From positions 99,242 through 163,241 of the forward strand of contig SIHQ01000009.1 in the NCBI GenBank assembly GCA_004762125.1: a stretch of 64,000 bases of DNA. The letters are read 5' to 3'. Under the pieces are notes generated by a model. It did no database searches and had not been told where the DNA came from. It saw only the letters and a list, made by a program, of their open reading frames with translations. Position numbers and translations under genes: made by a program. Position 1 is the first letter of the stretch. Each line of letters starts with the position of its first letter. Below are positions 18,480-26,731 of this stretch, one piece after another. The DNA is from Oceanospirillales bacterium (GTDB lineage: Bacteria > Pseudomonadota > Gammaproteobacteria > Pseudomonadales > Endozoicomonadaceae).

Positions 18480-19967
18480 TTAGCTTGTTTGCCCAGTTGC
18501 TATATCTAGTAATTGTTGAAGCTGTCCATAGTGCTGCTGTCCGATTTTTTCAGCGCTAAATTTTGGCTGGTCGAGTTTCTTTCCTAGTTCCGTAATTAGG
18601 TATCCGAGTTTTTCTTGTACTTTATCATTACCTTTACCACTAAAGCGTTGAGCTTCTATAACTAGCCTCTCAGTGGAGTTCAAGAACTGCATTGGTTCAT
18701 CTTTGTAAGTTTTTCTGAAATTCGCATCACACTCACTTATAACTGAGTCTAATTGGACATTTACCTCATCGTCAGAGCTTATAACTCCCCTGGTACTAAG
18801 AGCGTCTGTCATATCGTTTCCAAGATATGAAAAAAATGTAAAGAGGGTTTTATTAAGCGTCTTAATACTTTCCGTTTGTTCAGGAGTTAACTCCTCTTCC
18901 ACTTGAACTGCTGTTGTCGTTTTACTCTTTACAACGCTTTCTTCTGTACTTGAAGCTTGAGGGGGTAAGTTATCGTCAAATTGAAACAGTGAGCCAGTAA
19001 GACTGCTTTCATTGAATGGTGGTTGAGTGCCTGAGCCTATAAAGCGTAACTTTTCTTCTGGCCCACTTATTATTTTGCTGGCAACTTCATTAAGATTTTG
19101 CATATCAAGGCTGTCGACGGATAATGACATTTCTACATCATTCTGCCCTGCTGTTCCAAACAAGCTACCAGCTGCAGCTAATGATTCAGGTGGCGTTTGT
19201 GAGGCTGCAGGTCCTGTTGATTCATGAACAGAGCCTTTACTGCTTTCAATACTAGCGGTTGGACTGGATGTAGGAGTTTCATCAGCTGCTAAACGTTCTT
19301 TAGCATATTGTTCAAAGTCGCTGAATGCACTGTAAAGAGCTATGTTATCTTTTCGGTATGATTCTATGTCGTATTTCGGTTGCAGCTCTCCTTGAATCTG
19401 TTTTTTATAGCTGACCGCGGCTGTCAGGTAGCAATCAATAAGAGTATCTCTTTCATACTCATCGCGGTGCTTCATCATTTCTTCCAAGCCTGACTTCAGT
19501 GTTTCCATAGTGTTATCGTAGAGCTTGTCTGTATTGTTCTTTTTCCTTAGGTCAATATCTCGTGTCTTTAGCGGTTCAGCCAGCTCAGCCAGACGCTCCT
19601 TAGTTCCGACCATGATCACTTCGGGTGAATTCAGAAAAGTACTGGCTACGGTAGTTGCTAACTCTTTGCTCAGGTAGTCAGACTCAAGACCTTTAGACTT
19701 TGCCAGAACGTCAGACTCTGGTAATTCTGTGTCAGCGGCCATTTGAACAGCTCGTGAGCGTATATCTTTGAAGGCATCTTGCACGGTAAGTGTTGGTTCT
19801 GGAAAGGAGGTAAAGTAGTAAGAAAGAAGACCTGGGACTTCTACTCGTACCGGCTTTCCGTCTTTTAAGCCAACCGCATCCCCTGGTTTGTCTTCGAGAA
19901 ACTTCACGCACTCGTGCAACTGTGCAACGGTTATGGGTTTTCCTTGAGTCGCTCCACCTGTATTCAT
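18480..19967 (-). CDS. Ser/Thr-rich cytoplasmic protein, candidate effector
   Basis: I do not recognise this 495-residue protein. It has no signal peptide or membrane span. The N-terminal half is helical and charged, the middle (about 225-330) is a Ser/Thr/Pro-rich low-complexity linker, and the C-terminal 150 residues are again helical. This modular, disordered-linker layout is common in secreted effectors of host-associated bacteria, but nothing diagnostic is present. The start is well fixed: GGAGG lies 6 bp before the ATG. It is transcribed alone, with an inverted repeat directly after its stop. Confidence 0.65.
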   Translation of the reverse strand: MNTGGATQGKPITVAQLHECVKFLEDKPGDAVGLKDGKPVRVEVPGLLSYYFTSFPEPTLTVQDAFKDIRSRAVQMAADTELPESDVLAKSKGLESDYLSKELATTVASTFLNSPEVIMVGTKERLAELAEPLKTRDIDLRKKNNTDKLYDNTMETLKSGLEEMMKHRDEYERDTLIDCYLTAAVSYKKQIQGELQPKYDIESYRKDNIALYSAFSDFEQYAKERLAADETPTSSPTASIESSKGSVHESTGPAASQTPPESLAAAGSLFGTAGQNDVEMSLSVDSLDMQNLNEVASKIISGPEEKLRFIGSGTQPPFNESSLTGSLFQFDDNLPPQASSTEESVVKSKTTTAVQVEEELTPEQTESIKTLNKTLFTFFSYLGNDMTDALSTRGVISSDDEVNVQLDSVISECDANFRKTYKDEPMQFLNSTERLVIEAQRFSGKGNDKVQEKLGYLITELGKKLDQPKFSAEKIGQQHYGQLQQLLDIATGQTS

Positions 19968-20124
19968 AGGTTACCTCCATGCTTGAGCAATCAAATTACG
20001 TATCAAGGTCACACTAGCAGAGAGCGGGCAAGTCAAAAAAATGACCAATTTATTATAAAAATCGATTAGAAAAGCGTTTAAAAAACAGATAGTTACTGGC
20101 TTGCGGAAATACAGGTCAGGTTGC

Positions 20125-20150
20125 AGCCTGATATGGTCAGATATCAGGCT
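20125..20150 (-). terminator. Hairpin behind the decayed radA end
   Basis: AGCCTGATAT (20125-20134) and ATATCAGGCT (20141-20150) form a 10-bp perfect hairpin about 13 bp beyond the stop codon of the decayed radA fragment, where the original radA terminator would be expected. Confidence 0.5.
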
Positions 20151-20162
20151 GAATACAGAGGT

Positions 20163-20290
20163 TAAATGGCATCAAGAGCTTCAGACAGTTTGTGTATTGA
20201 AATGACAATTAAACTTTCAATATGCTTTTCAGAGCATTCCTCGCTAGAACAATAACCCGTGTTAAATCATGTTCGGCCACAACAATCTTT
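20163..20290 (-). pseudogene. Decayed duplicate of the radA 3' end
   Basis: Reading the minus strand gives EHDLTRVIVLARNALKSI and, after a one-base frameshift, SIHKLSEALDAI plus stop. These correspond to the last 40 or so residues of the intact RadA (KHGFKRAIVPAANAPRKPI, IHKLSEALDAI). The nucleotide match to 20803-20925 is roughly 70 % over about 120 bp by eye, with at most a couple of gaps. It preserves the stop codon but contains a frameshift and an internal stop, so it is a non-functional second copy of the gene end. Confidence 0.85.
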
Positions 20291-20341
20291 CAATAGTAAA
20301 TAGATAGCGAGGCAGGTCATTTATGGCTGTTCGTATCAACA

Positions 20342-20439
20342 TATTGATCTTTCCTGATTATACGTAACACCGTTTATAGGCTGAGCAGCCACGAATTACT
20401 GGCTGGGTGGATGTCACGTATAACTACCAAAGATCAATA
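20342..20439. repeat. 98-bp element bounded by inverted repeats
   Basis: The ends are TATTGATCTTT (20342-20352) and its exact complement (20429-20439), followed inwards by 5 unpaired bases and then TTATACGT (20358-20365) paired with ACGTATAA (20416-20423). Inside is CAGCC/GGCTG. The whole folds into one long hairpin and looks like a miniature inverted-repeat element or structured RNA leader before the lipoprotein gene. Confidence 0.6.
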
Positions 20440-20471
20440 ACTATAATGTGATTCATCTATAGGGTTCAGTT

Positions 20472-20780
20472 ATGAAGTTAATAATATGGTTAACGCTGAC
20501 TTTGCTCGTATCTGGCTGTTCATGGCTACCTACGAATGCAAATGAATCAGAGTGCCCATCAGGTTTAGCCATGTACTGTTGTTCATCCAAGCTTGAATGC
20601 TCTTGTGTAAGTGCTTGCCCGGAAGGTGATGACATGATGTGTGATAACAGTGGCCGTTGCCGATGCATGCTGTCTGGGCAGCGTGAGATAGAGCTCCCCC
20701 CCGGCAGGCGACCGGCCACTACTAAGGACGGTGATCCGATGATTAAATTGAACAAAAAATCTATTAATATACGTTATTGA
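20472..20780 (+). CDS. Small cysteine-rich lipoprotein
   Basis: A 102-residue protein with a lipoprotein signal peptide (MKLIIWLTLTLL) and lipobox LVSGC, so it should be lipidated at Cys16. The mature part carries a dense cluster of cysteines (CPSG, YCCSS, ECSCVSACPEG, MMCDNSGRCRCM), enough for several disulfides, then a basic tail. No family is recognised. It sits alone between intact radA and the decayed radA end, right after the 98-bp inverted-repeat element. The ribosome site is AGGG 7 bp upstream. Its small size makes the call less certain than its features suggest. Confidence 0.65.
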   Translation: MKLIIWLTLTLLVSGCSWLPTNANESECPSGLAMYCCSSKLECSCVSACPEGDDMMCDNSGRCRCMLSGQREIELPPGRRPATTKDGDPMIKLNKKSINIRY

Positions 20781-20800
20781 TCACTCATCAAAGAGAGTGT

Positions 20801-22174
20801 TTAAATAGCATCCAAAGCTTCAGAAAGTTTGTGAATAGGTATAACTGTTAATCCCGCAATAGGCTTTCTCGGTGCATTGGCCGCTGGAACAATAGCGCGC
20901 TTGAAACCATGCTTGGCCGCTTCAATCAAACGTTCCTGCCCATTGGCTACAGGTCTTATCTCTCCAGCAAGCCCCACTTCCCCAAAAGCGAATAAATCCT
21001 GAGGTAGAGCCGTGTTACGGAGACTGGAAACCACAGCCAATAAACTGGCAAGGTCTGCGCTGGTTTCAGTCACCTTCACACCACCTACTACATTAACAAA
21101 AACATCCTGATCACTGGTAAAGATACCGCCGTGGCGAGTCAGGATAGCCAGCATCATAGCCAGACGGTTTTGATCAAGGCCGATGGTTACACGGCGAGGG
21201 TTGCCCAGTTGTGACTCAACTACCAATGCCTGAATCTCAACCAGTAGTGGTCGTGTACCTTCCCAGAGAACACTGATGATACTGCCGGAAGTAGGTTCAG
21301 GTGTTCGGGAAAGGAAAATAGCCGAAGGGTTTTTGACTTCCTTCAGGCCGGTTTCTGTCATGGCAAAGATGCCTAGCTCATTGATCTGACCAAAACGGTT
21401 TTTGGTACAGCGCATAACCCTGAAACGGGCGTCATCGGTATTCCCCAGCATGATCTGGGTATCAATGATATGGGACAGCGTCATCGGGCCAGCCAAAGAG
21501 TTGTCCTTGGTCACATGGCCTACAAGCAATAAAACAGTTCCGGTTTGTTTGGCGAAACGAGTTAGAAATGCAGCCGATTCCTTGACCTGAGCTACACCGC
21601 CCGGTGCGGAATCAACACCATTCATATACATCACCTGAATGGAATCAATGACGATAATCCCCGGCTTTTCCTGCTCGGCAACGGCAATAATATTTTCAGC
21701 CGAAGTTTCAGCCAGCATCTTTAATCGGTCGGTAGGAAGTCCTAGTCGTCTGGCACGAGATGCGATCTGCTGTAAAGACTCTTCGCCAGAAACATAGAGA
21801 GCGTTCATCTCTTTGGCAACATGACACAGTACCTGAAGCAGTATGGTACTTTTACCCGCTCCCGGATGGCCGCCAATCAGTACGGCACTGCCTTGAACAA
21901 AACCACCACCCAGAACCCGGTCGAACTCTGAACTACCACTGGTAAAGCGAGGCGCTTCTGCAACGTCGACTTCATTAAGCGTTTGTATGCCACTGAGAGC
22001 TCCGGCAAAACCGGATTTGTTTACAGCGGCAATGGAAGGTGAGGCGGCGGGCCCGAGGTTAACCTCTTTAAAGGTGTTCCAGGCTTTGCAGTCAGCGCAT
22101 TGCCCCTGCCATTTGGGTGATTCGCTGCCGCACTCAGTACAAACGTAGGCTTTTTTGGATTTAGCTCTGGCCAT
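20801..22174 (-). CDS. radA: DNA repair protein RadA (Sms)
   Basis: RadA is a RecA-like helicase that processes branched recombination intermediates. The 457-residue protein has the N-terminal zinc finger CTECGSESPKWQGQCADC (about 12-29), Walker A GGHPGAGKST (about 102-111), Walker B IIVIDSIQVMY, the RadA signature KNRFG (about 258), and the C-terminal Lon-like domain ending HKLSEALDAI. Full length and intact. A decayed copy of its 3' end lies about 510 bp further downstream. Confidence 0.96.
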   Translation of the reverse strand: MARAKSKKAYVCTECGSESPKWQGQCADCKAWNTFKEVNLGPAASPSIAAVNKSGFAGALSGIQTLNEVDVAEAPRFTSGSSEFDRVLGGGFVQGSAVLIGGHPGAGKSTILLQVLCHVAKEMNALYVSGEESLQQIASRARRLGLPTDRLKMLAETSAENIIAVAEQEKPGIIVIDSIQVMYMNGVDSAPGGVAQVKESAAFLTRFAKQTGTVLLLVGHVTKDNSLAGPMTLSHIIDTQIMLGNTDDARFRVMRCTKNRFGQINELGIFAMTETGLKEVKNPSAIFLSRTPEPTSGSIISVLWEGTRPLLVEIQALVVESQLGNPRRVTIGLDQNRLAMMLAILTRHGGIFTSDQDVFVNVVGGVKVTETSADLASLLAVVSSLRNTALPQDLFAFGEVGLAGEIRPVANGQERLIEAAKHGFKRAIVPAANAPRKPIAGLTVIPIHKLSEALDAI

Positions 22175-22266
22175 GGAACTTATGGATTGCCTGTCAGTCG
22201 AAGGGAATTACCAGTTTAACAACTATTGAGCACAAGGTCAGTGCAATAAAATGGCTCTCATTATAT

Positions 22267-23565
22267 ATGAAAACCTACATTCAGTTATTTAAAAAGCACG
22301 TTGTTTTGATTTTATTATTGCTCTCTTTTAGTGCGATTGGACAAGAAATATATACTGGAAAAATACAGAAAAATGGTTTGCTGGTTCCTTTATTGATAAA
22401 TGGTCAATTGTATCAATTTATGGTTGATTCAGGTGCTGAACTGCATATAGTCCCAGAGAAACTACTGAGCCATTTAAATCTAAGTGTCGATCTGTTATCG
22501 ATAAATACTAATCATGCTATGAATGAGTGCCAGTATCCTGTTTATGAAGCTCCGAACGAAATTTCTTTTGTAAATCAAACTCTTGATTTGAAATCGAACT
22601 TTCTAGCGATAGATGGATATATTGAAAGTGTTCTCTTTAAAGATGGAATTGACGGTATTCTGGGAGCAGAGTTTTTTAATCAATTCCTTTGGGATATCAA
22701 CGGTAAAGACCGCGAGTTTAGAGTGCTTACTTCCCCCGATAAATTATTTGATCAGATTACTGCAAAGCTAGATCTTGTCTGTGATGCAACGGATTTGGAA
22801 AAAACACCGGGTTGCCAGCTAGGAGGGAGCTATATAGCAATTGATACAGGTGATGTCAGTGATAGCGATCTTCAGCTTGATTCTGACACGATGAACAAAC
22901 TCATTTATTTTGGATTTATCAGCTGGACTCACACTATTGTGGGAGTAGGTGCATGTAGTATTAAATATGCGAAAAAAGGTTTAGTTGATCAGGTGCAGCT
23001 CTATCAGCCAGATGGTATGGAGTTGGGCCTAAGGTTACTGCTTTCAAAATACGATGGTTCCGATCAGCAGAAAAAAATAAATAGTTTTTCTCTTGTAACG
23101 GTTACAGAGGGAAGTCACGAGCATATCGGTTTAGCGTTTTTATTAAGAGGAAGGTCTGTTTATAACCCCTTCACTGGAGTACTACGTATTTCAGAGGAAA
23201 CGGTTCCTGAAAGATCACTTTCGGTTGATTCAAGTCTCTATGTTGATAGCAGCTTGAAAATTTATAGTCGAAATAGCTCTTGTTCTTTCCCTTTTACATC
23301 GATCCAGGAAGGTGATGAATTATATACAGTCAATGGAAAACGAATTACCTCTCGTGAAGATATTCCCTTTTTAAGCACGAATGATCTACCTGTTGAGTTG
23401 GAAGTTTTAAGACAAAAAGAAGTTATTAAAGAAGTGTTCTTGTATCAAACTACTTGCCTTCCAGTTGTTAATTGTGGTTATTGGAAACAGTTAACGTCGA
23501 GTGAACAGAAAGCATATTTGTTTGATGGGCGATGGATTTATTGCAGTGTTAATGAAAACGATTAA
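22267..23565 (+). CDS. Secreted retropepsin-like aspartic protease with C-terminal PDZ-like region
   Basis: The 432-residue protein starts with a signal peptide (VVLILLLLSFSAIG). Residues about 50-60 carry QFMVDSGAELHIVP, the DSGA variant of the DTGA catalytic motif of retropepsin-type aspartic proteases, and about 125-135 DGIDGILGAEFF supplies the second hydrophobic-Gly element. A long middle domain has paired cysteines (VCDATD, PGCQLG, GACSIK). Near residue 355 IQEGDELYTVNGKRI resembles the ligand loop of a PDZ domain. A periplasmic or secreted protease is the best reading; activity is untested because the retropepsin fold needs dimers. Base composition is lower in GC than the neighbouring radA. 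Confidence 0.7.
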   Translation: MKTYIQLFKKHVVLILLLLSFSAIGQEIYTGKIQKNGLLVPLLINGQLYQFMVDSGAELHIVPEKLLSHLNLSVDLLSINTNHAMNECQYPVYEAPNEISFVNQTLDLKSNFLAIDGYIESVLFKDGIDGILGAEFFNQFLWDINGKDREFRVLTSPDKLFDQITAKLDLVCDATDLEKTPGCQLGGSYIAIDTGDVSDSDLQLDSDTMNKLIYFGFISWTHTIVGVGACSIKYAKKGLVDQVQLYQPDGMELGLRLLLSKYDGSDQQKKINSFSLVTVTEGSHEHIGLAFLLRGRSVYNPFTGVLRISEETVPERSLSVDSSLYVDSSLKIYSRNSSCSFPFTSIQEGDELYTVNGKRITSREDIPFLSTNDLPVELEVLRQKEVIKEVFLYQTTCLPVVNCGYWKQLTSSEQKAYLFDGRWIYCSVNEND

Positions 23566-23746
23566 ATTGATTTTCGCTGATATTATCAACAGGACATAGC
23601 ATTTGACAAAACTACTTCTAAGTATCATGTCGAATTCTGAAGTTCTTCTAAGCAGGATGCTTCGGCAGTATCGACCTTATTTAAAGAAAGCTATGCCGAA
23701 AACACAAAATAGATAGGAGACTTCAAGGGATTTATGGTAAAAAATT

Positions 23747-24898
23747 TTATGGGTGGTCATATAATTGCTGACCTCGCCATTGCGCCGCAACAAACAGGCT
23801 TCGCCATTCTTCTTTGGTAGTGGGTATCGCTACAAAATCATCGAACGCAGCGGGAGCTAAGCCGTGAAGCATGAGGACGTAGTTAGCAAAGAAGCGAAAG
23901 GTTCGGCCATTCCCGTCTAGAAAGGGATGTAACACTAAAAAGAGTTGAGTGTAATCTGCGATGGTTAATATTAACTGGTTACGATCTTCTGCAGCTAATA
24001 AATCTTGTTGGTAACGCATCAGTAAATCGGGCAGTATAATTTTGTTGGCCTGATAATATGTACAGAAAGGGTAGTAAAGCCCTATTTTGTCATTTACTTC
24101 AACACTTTTGTTCAGGTGTGGTTTGGCTGGGTGGTGATCACAAGCATTAAGGTGATATGGAAAAATAGCTCTATTCGTTATTTTATCAGCACAAGACGTC
24201 AGGATTGAACAAGCATCATTTCTAGATAACAAATGAGGTCTTTCTTCTGTTTTAGTAAAACCTAACTTGCTTTGCTCTTTGTGGTAATCAGCCAATTCTT
24301 TGATAAATAAAGGAGGGAGCTCGATGTTTATTAATGGTGCACTAGGGCTCGACTGCTTAATAAACAGGAAAGAAATGTTTAATTCGGGATTTTGAAAAAG
24401 CTCTCTGTATGTTTTTGGTAGCTGGTCAATTTGATGAGACTGGATGCCATCAAAATCTACAGCTATAAAAGGGTGTGAATTAAAGTGCGGTCCTTTGTCA
24501 TTCTCTTTCCAGCTTTCTTGATGTGCTTTGAAGATTGAAAAAGTATCGGGTGTGAAAATTTCGTTTAATTGATAAATGAATTCTAATGAGATCGATTCGT
24601 CTTTCTGTTCTGATATCGCTTTATTTAATTCAGATTTAATATTATTTCTAAGGAAATTCCAACCTTTAAGTAGGGTGGTGGCAACAAAACCTGGGTTGAT
24701 ACTTGATTCGTGTATTTTTGGATCGTATTGATAACGAGGGATCAGTATTTCTACCTGATAGGGTCTCTCAGCGTAATCCAACCCTGAAGACATGGTTGAT
24801 ACGCTGGGTTGATACGATTGGCATAGATCAGAAAACAAACATGTCAATATCAAAATCGAATATATTTTCGATCTGTATAAATATGAATAATTTTTCAT
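23747..24898 (-). CDS. Exported Fic-domain protein (probable AMP transferase)
   Basis: The C-terminal part carries HPFLDGNGRTFR (His at about residue 320), an exact match to the Fic motif HPFxxGNGR, whose histidine activates a target hydroxyl for AMP transfer. Upstream is a ~300-residue region of no known family with paired cysteines. The start at 24898 is preferred over 24979 because it gives a proper signal peptide (KIYSILILTCLFSDLCQS); neither has a strong ribosome site. A signal peptide on a Fic protein is unusual: most are cytoplasmic or delivered by type III/IV secretion, so this one should act in the periplasm, on the surface or outside. No inhibitory helix motif (S/T)xxxE(G/N) is evident. 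Confidence 0.82.
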   Translation of the reverse strand: MKNYSYLYRSKIYSILILTCLFSDLCQSYQPSVSTMSSGLDYAERPYQVEILIPRYQYDPKIHESSINPGFVATTLLKGWNFLRNNIKSELNKAISEQKDESISLEFIYQLNEIFTPDTFSIFKAHQESWKENDKGPHFNSHPFIAVDFDGIQSHQIDQLPKTYRELFQNPELNISFLFIKQSSPSAPLINIELPPLFIKELADYHKEQSKLGFTKTEERPHLLSRNDACSILTSCADKITNRAIFPYHLNACDHHPAKPHLNKSVEVNDKIGLYYPFCTYYQANKIILPDLLMRYQQDLLAAEDRNQLILTIADYTQLFLVLHPFLDGNGRTFRFFANYVLMLHGLAPAAFDDFVAIPTTKEEWRSLFVAAQWRGQQLYDHP

Positions 24899-25340
24899 CT
24901 TTATGTTTATAAGGCAAGCGAAGGGTTTTTTATTCGACCTTCGTTCAGATAAAATGTTCCCTACGACTACTATCGCCATTCAGGCAACGGCGATAAAAGT
25001 GTTCGCCTTTTCGAAAAGAACACCAGAATCTTTCAAAGTTGAGTCGCAGAGAGAAACCTGCCGTTTCATGGCTGACTTTCAGGCCATTGGCCAGAACCCT
25101 TATCTCCGGTGAAGTGGTTACAGCAGTCATTTACTCTAATTCTTGTCGGCTTATACCCGGTTATTGTGCCATGACATGAGGATGATACTAGTCAGGTTTG
25201 CCGCAAGAGCTGTACGGGAGCCTGCTATGAGTAAGATTGTCGATGATCCCGAAGTTTTTTCAATGCAGTTTACGGCTAAGCTGTATTAGAATGGCGCGCG
25301 AATGACCTCATCCACAGTCAATAACCGCGGGGAATAATAA
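24899..25340. other. Intergenic region upstream of glyA
   Basis: 442 bp between the divergent fic and glyA genes. A 61-codon minus-strand frame (24945-25130) exists but has no ribosome site or recognisable family, so I do not call it a gene. A 7-bp hairpin TATCGCC/GGCGATA lies near 24970-24998. No riboswitch or PurR-like site is apparent. Confidence 0.4.
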
Positions 25341-26591
25341 ATGTTCACAAAGGACATGACGATTGCTGAGTTTGATCCGGAACTCAAAGCTGCCATTGAC
25401 GCTGAAACTGTGCGTCAGGAAGAGCACATTGAATTGATTGCTTCCGAAAATTACACCAGCCCCCGTGTCATGGAAGCTCAGGGTTCCGCCTTGACCAATA
25501 AATACGCCGAAGGCTATCCGGGCAAACGCTACTACGGTGGCTGCGAGCACGTTGATGTCTCCGAGCAATTAGCTATCGACCGTGCCAAGGCTCTGTTTGG
25601 TGCTAAGTATGCCAACGTACAGCCTCACTCTGGCTCTCAGGCCAATGCTGCTGTTTATATGGCTCTGGTAAAACCTGGTGACAAGATTCTGGGTATGAGT
25701 CTGGCTCATGGTGGTCACCTGACTCACGGTGCCCATGTGAGCTTCTCCGGCCGCATCTATGATGCTGTTCAGTACGGTTTGACCGAGAGTGGTGAGCTGG
25801 ATTACGAACAGGTTGAAGCTCTGGCTTTGGAACATAAGCCAAAGATGATCATAGCGGGCTTCTCTGCTTACTCTCGTATCGTTGACTGGCAGCGTTTCCG
25901 TGATATCGCCGACAAGGTAGGTGCTTACCTGTTCGTTGATATGGCTCACGTTGCGGGTCTGGTTGCTGCAGGTGTTTATCCTTCACCAGTGGGTATCGCT
26001 GATGTTGTTACGACAACAACACATAAAACCTTGGGTGGCCCTCGTGGTGGCCTGATTCTGGCGAACGATGACGAGGCTCTGAACAAGAAGTTGAATTTTG
26101 CGGTATTCCCTGAATCCCAAGGCGGACCTTTGTGCCATGTAATTGCAGCCAAAGCCGTTTGTTTCAAGGAAGCCATGTCTGATGAGTTCAAAGCTTATCA
26201 GCAGCAAGTTGTGACCAATGCTCGTGCGATGACCAGCGTTTTGATGGAGCGTGGGTTCAAGATCGTTTCCGGTGGTACTGACGATCACTTGTTCTTGCTG
26301 GACATGATCGGAAAAGATTACACTGGTAAGCTGGCCGAGGAAGTACTGGGCAAAGCGAACATTACCGTTAACAAGAATGCTGTGCCTAATGATCCGCGGT
26401 CACCGTTTGTAACCAGTGGTTTGCGTATCGGTACACCGGCTATTACCCGTCGCGGTTTCAATGAACAGGACTCTGCTGACCTGGCTGGCTGGATTTGCGA
26501 TGTTCTTGAAAATATCGATAGCGATGAAGTGATTGCTGACGTTAAAGCGAAAGTACTGACTATCTGTAAACGTCTGCCTGTTTACGCATAA
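25341..26591 (+). CDS. glyA: Serine hydroxymethyltransferase
   Basis: GlyA interconverts serine and glycine and loads one-carbon units on tetrahydrofolate. The 416-residue PLP enzyme is canonical: [51 protein letters not shown], the PLP lysine in [14 protein letters not shown] (about 229), and [18 protein letters not shown] lies 8 bp before the ATG. A hairpin at 26617-26643 follows, so it is probably monocistronic, with nrdR further downstream as often seen in gammaproteobacteria. Confidence 0.97.
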   Translation: MFTKDMTIAEFDPELKAAIDAETVRQEEHIELIASENYTSPRVMEAQGSALTNKYAEGYPGKRYYGGCEHVDVSEQLAIDRAKALFGAKYANVQPHSGSQANAAVYMALVKPGDKILGMSLAHGGHLTHGAHVSFSGRIYDAVQYGLTESGELDYEQVEALALEHKPKMIIAGFSAYSRIVDWQRFRDIADKVGAYLFVDMAHVAGLVAAGVYPSPVGIADVVTTTTHKTLGGPRGGLILANDDEALNKKLNFAVFPESQGGPLCHVIAAKAVCFKEAMSDEFKAYQQQVVTNARAMTSVLMERGFKIVSGGTDDHLFLLDMIGKDYTGKLAEEVLGKANITVNKNAVPNDPRSPFVTSGLRIGTPAITRRGFNEQDSADLAGWICDVLENIDSDEVIADVKAKVLTICKRLPVYA

Positions 26592-26616
26592 TTGTTCGTC
26601 TAATTATTGTACTTTT

Positions 26617-26651
26617 CAGGAGTTACTGTTCTGGTGGCTCCTGTTATTTTT
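26617..26651 (+). terminator. Probable intrinsic terminator after glyA
   Basis: CAGGAG (26617-26622) pairs with CTCCTG (26638-26643), followed by TTATTTTT. The loop is long, so the call is moderate. Confidence 0.55.
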
Positions 26652-26731
26652 ACCTTTCTGCATCTTAAAAATTGAACGAATTTACTGTCTGAAAGTCTTA
26701 CTCATATTCTTTATTGTTCAGGTGACGAAAT

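Noticed and set aside
24945..25130. 61-codon minus-strand frame upstream of glyA
   Set aside because: No ribosome site, no recognisable family, overlaps the 5' region of the fic gene; left as non-coding.
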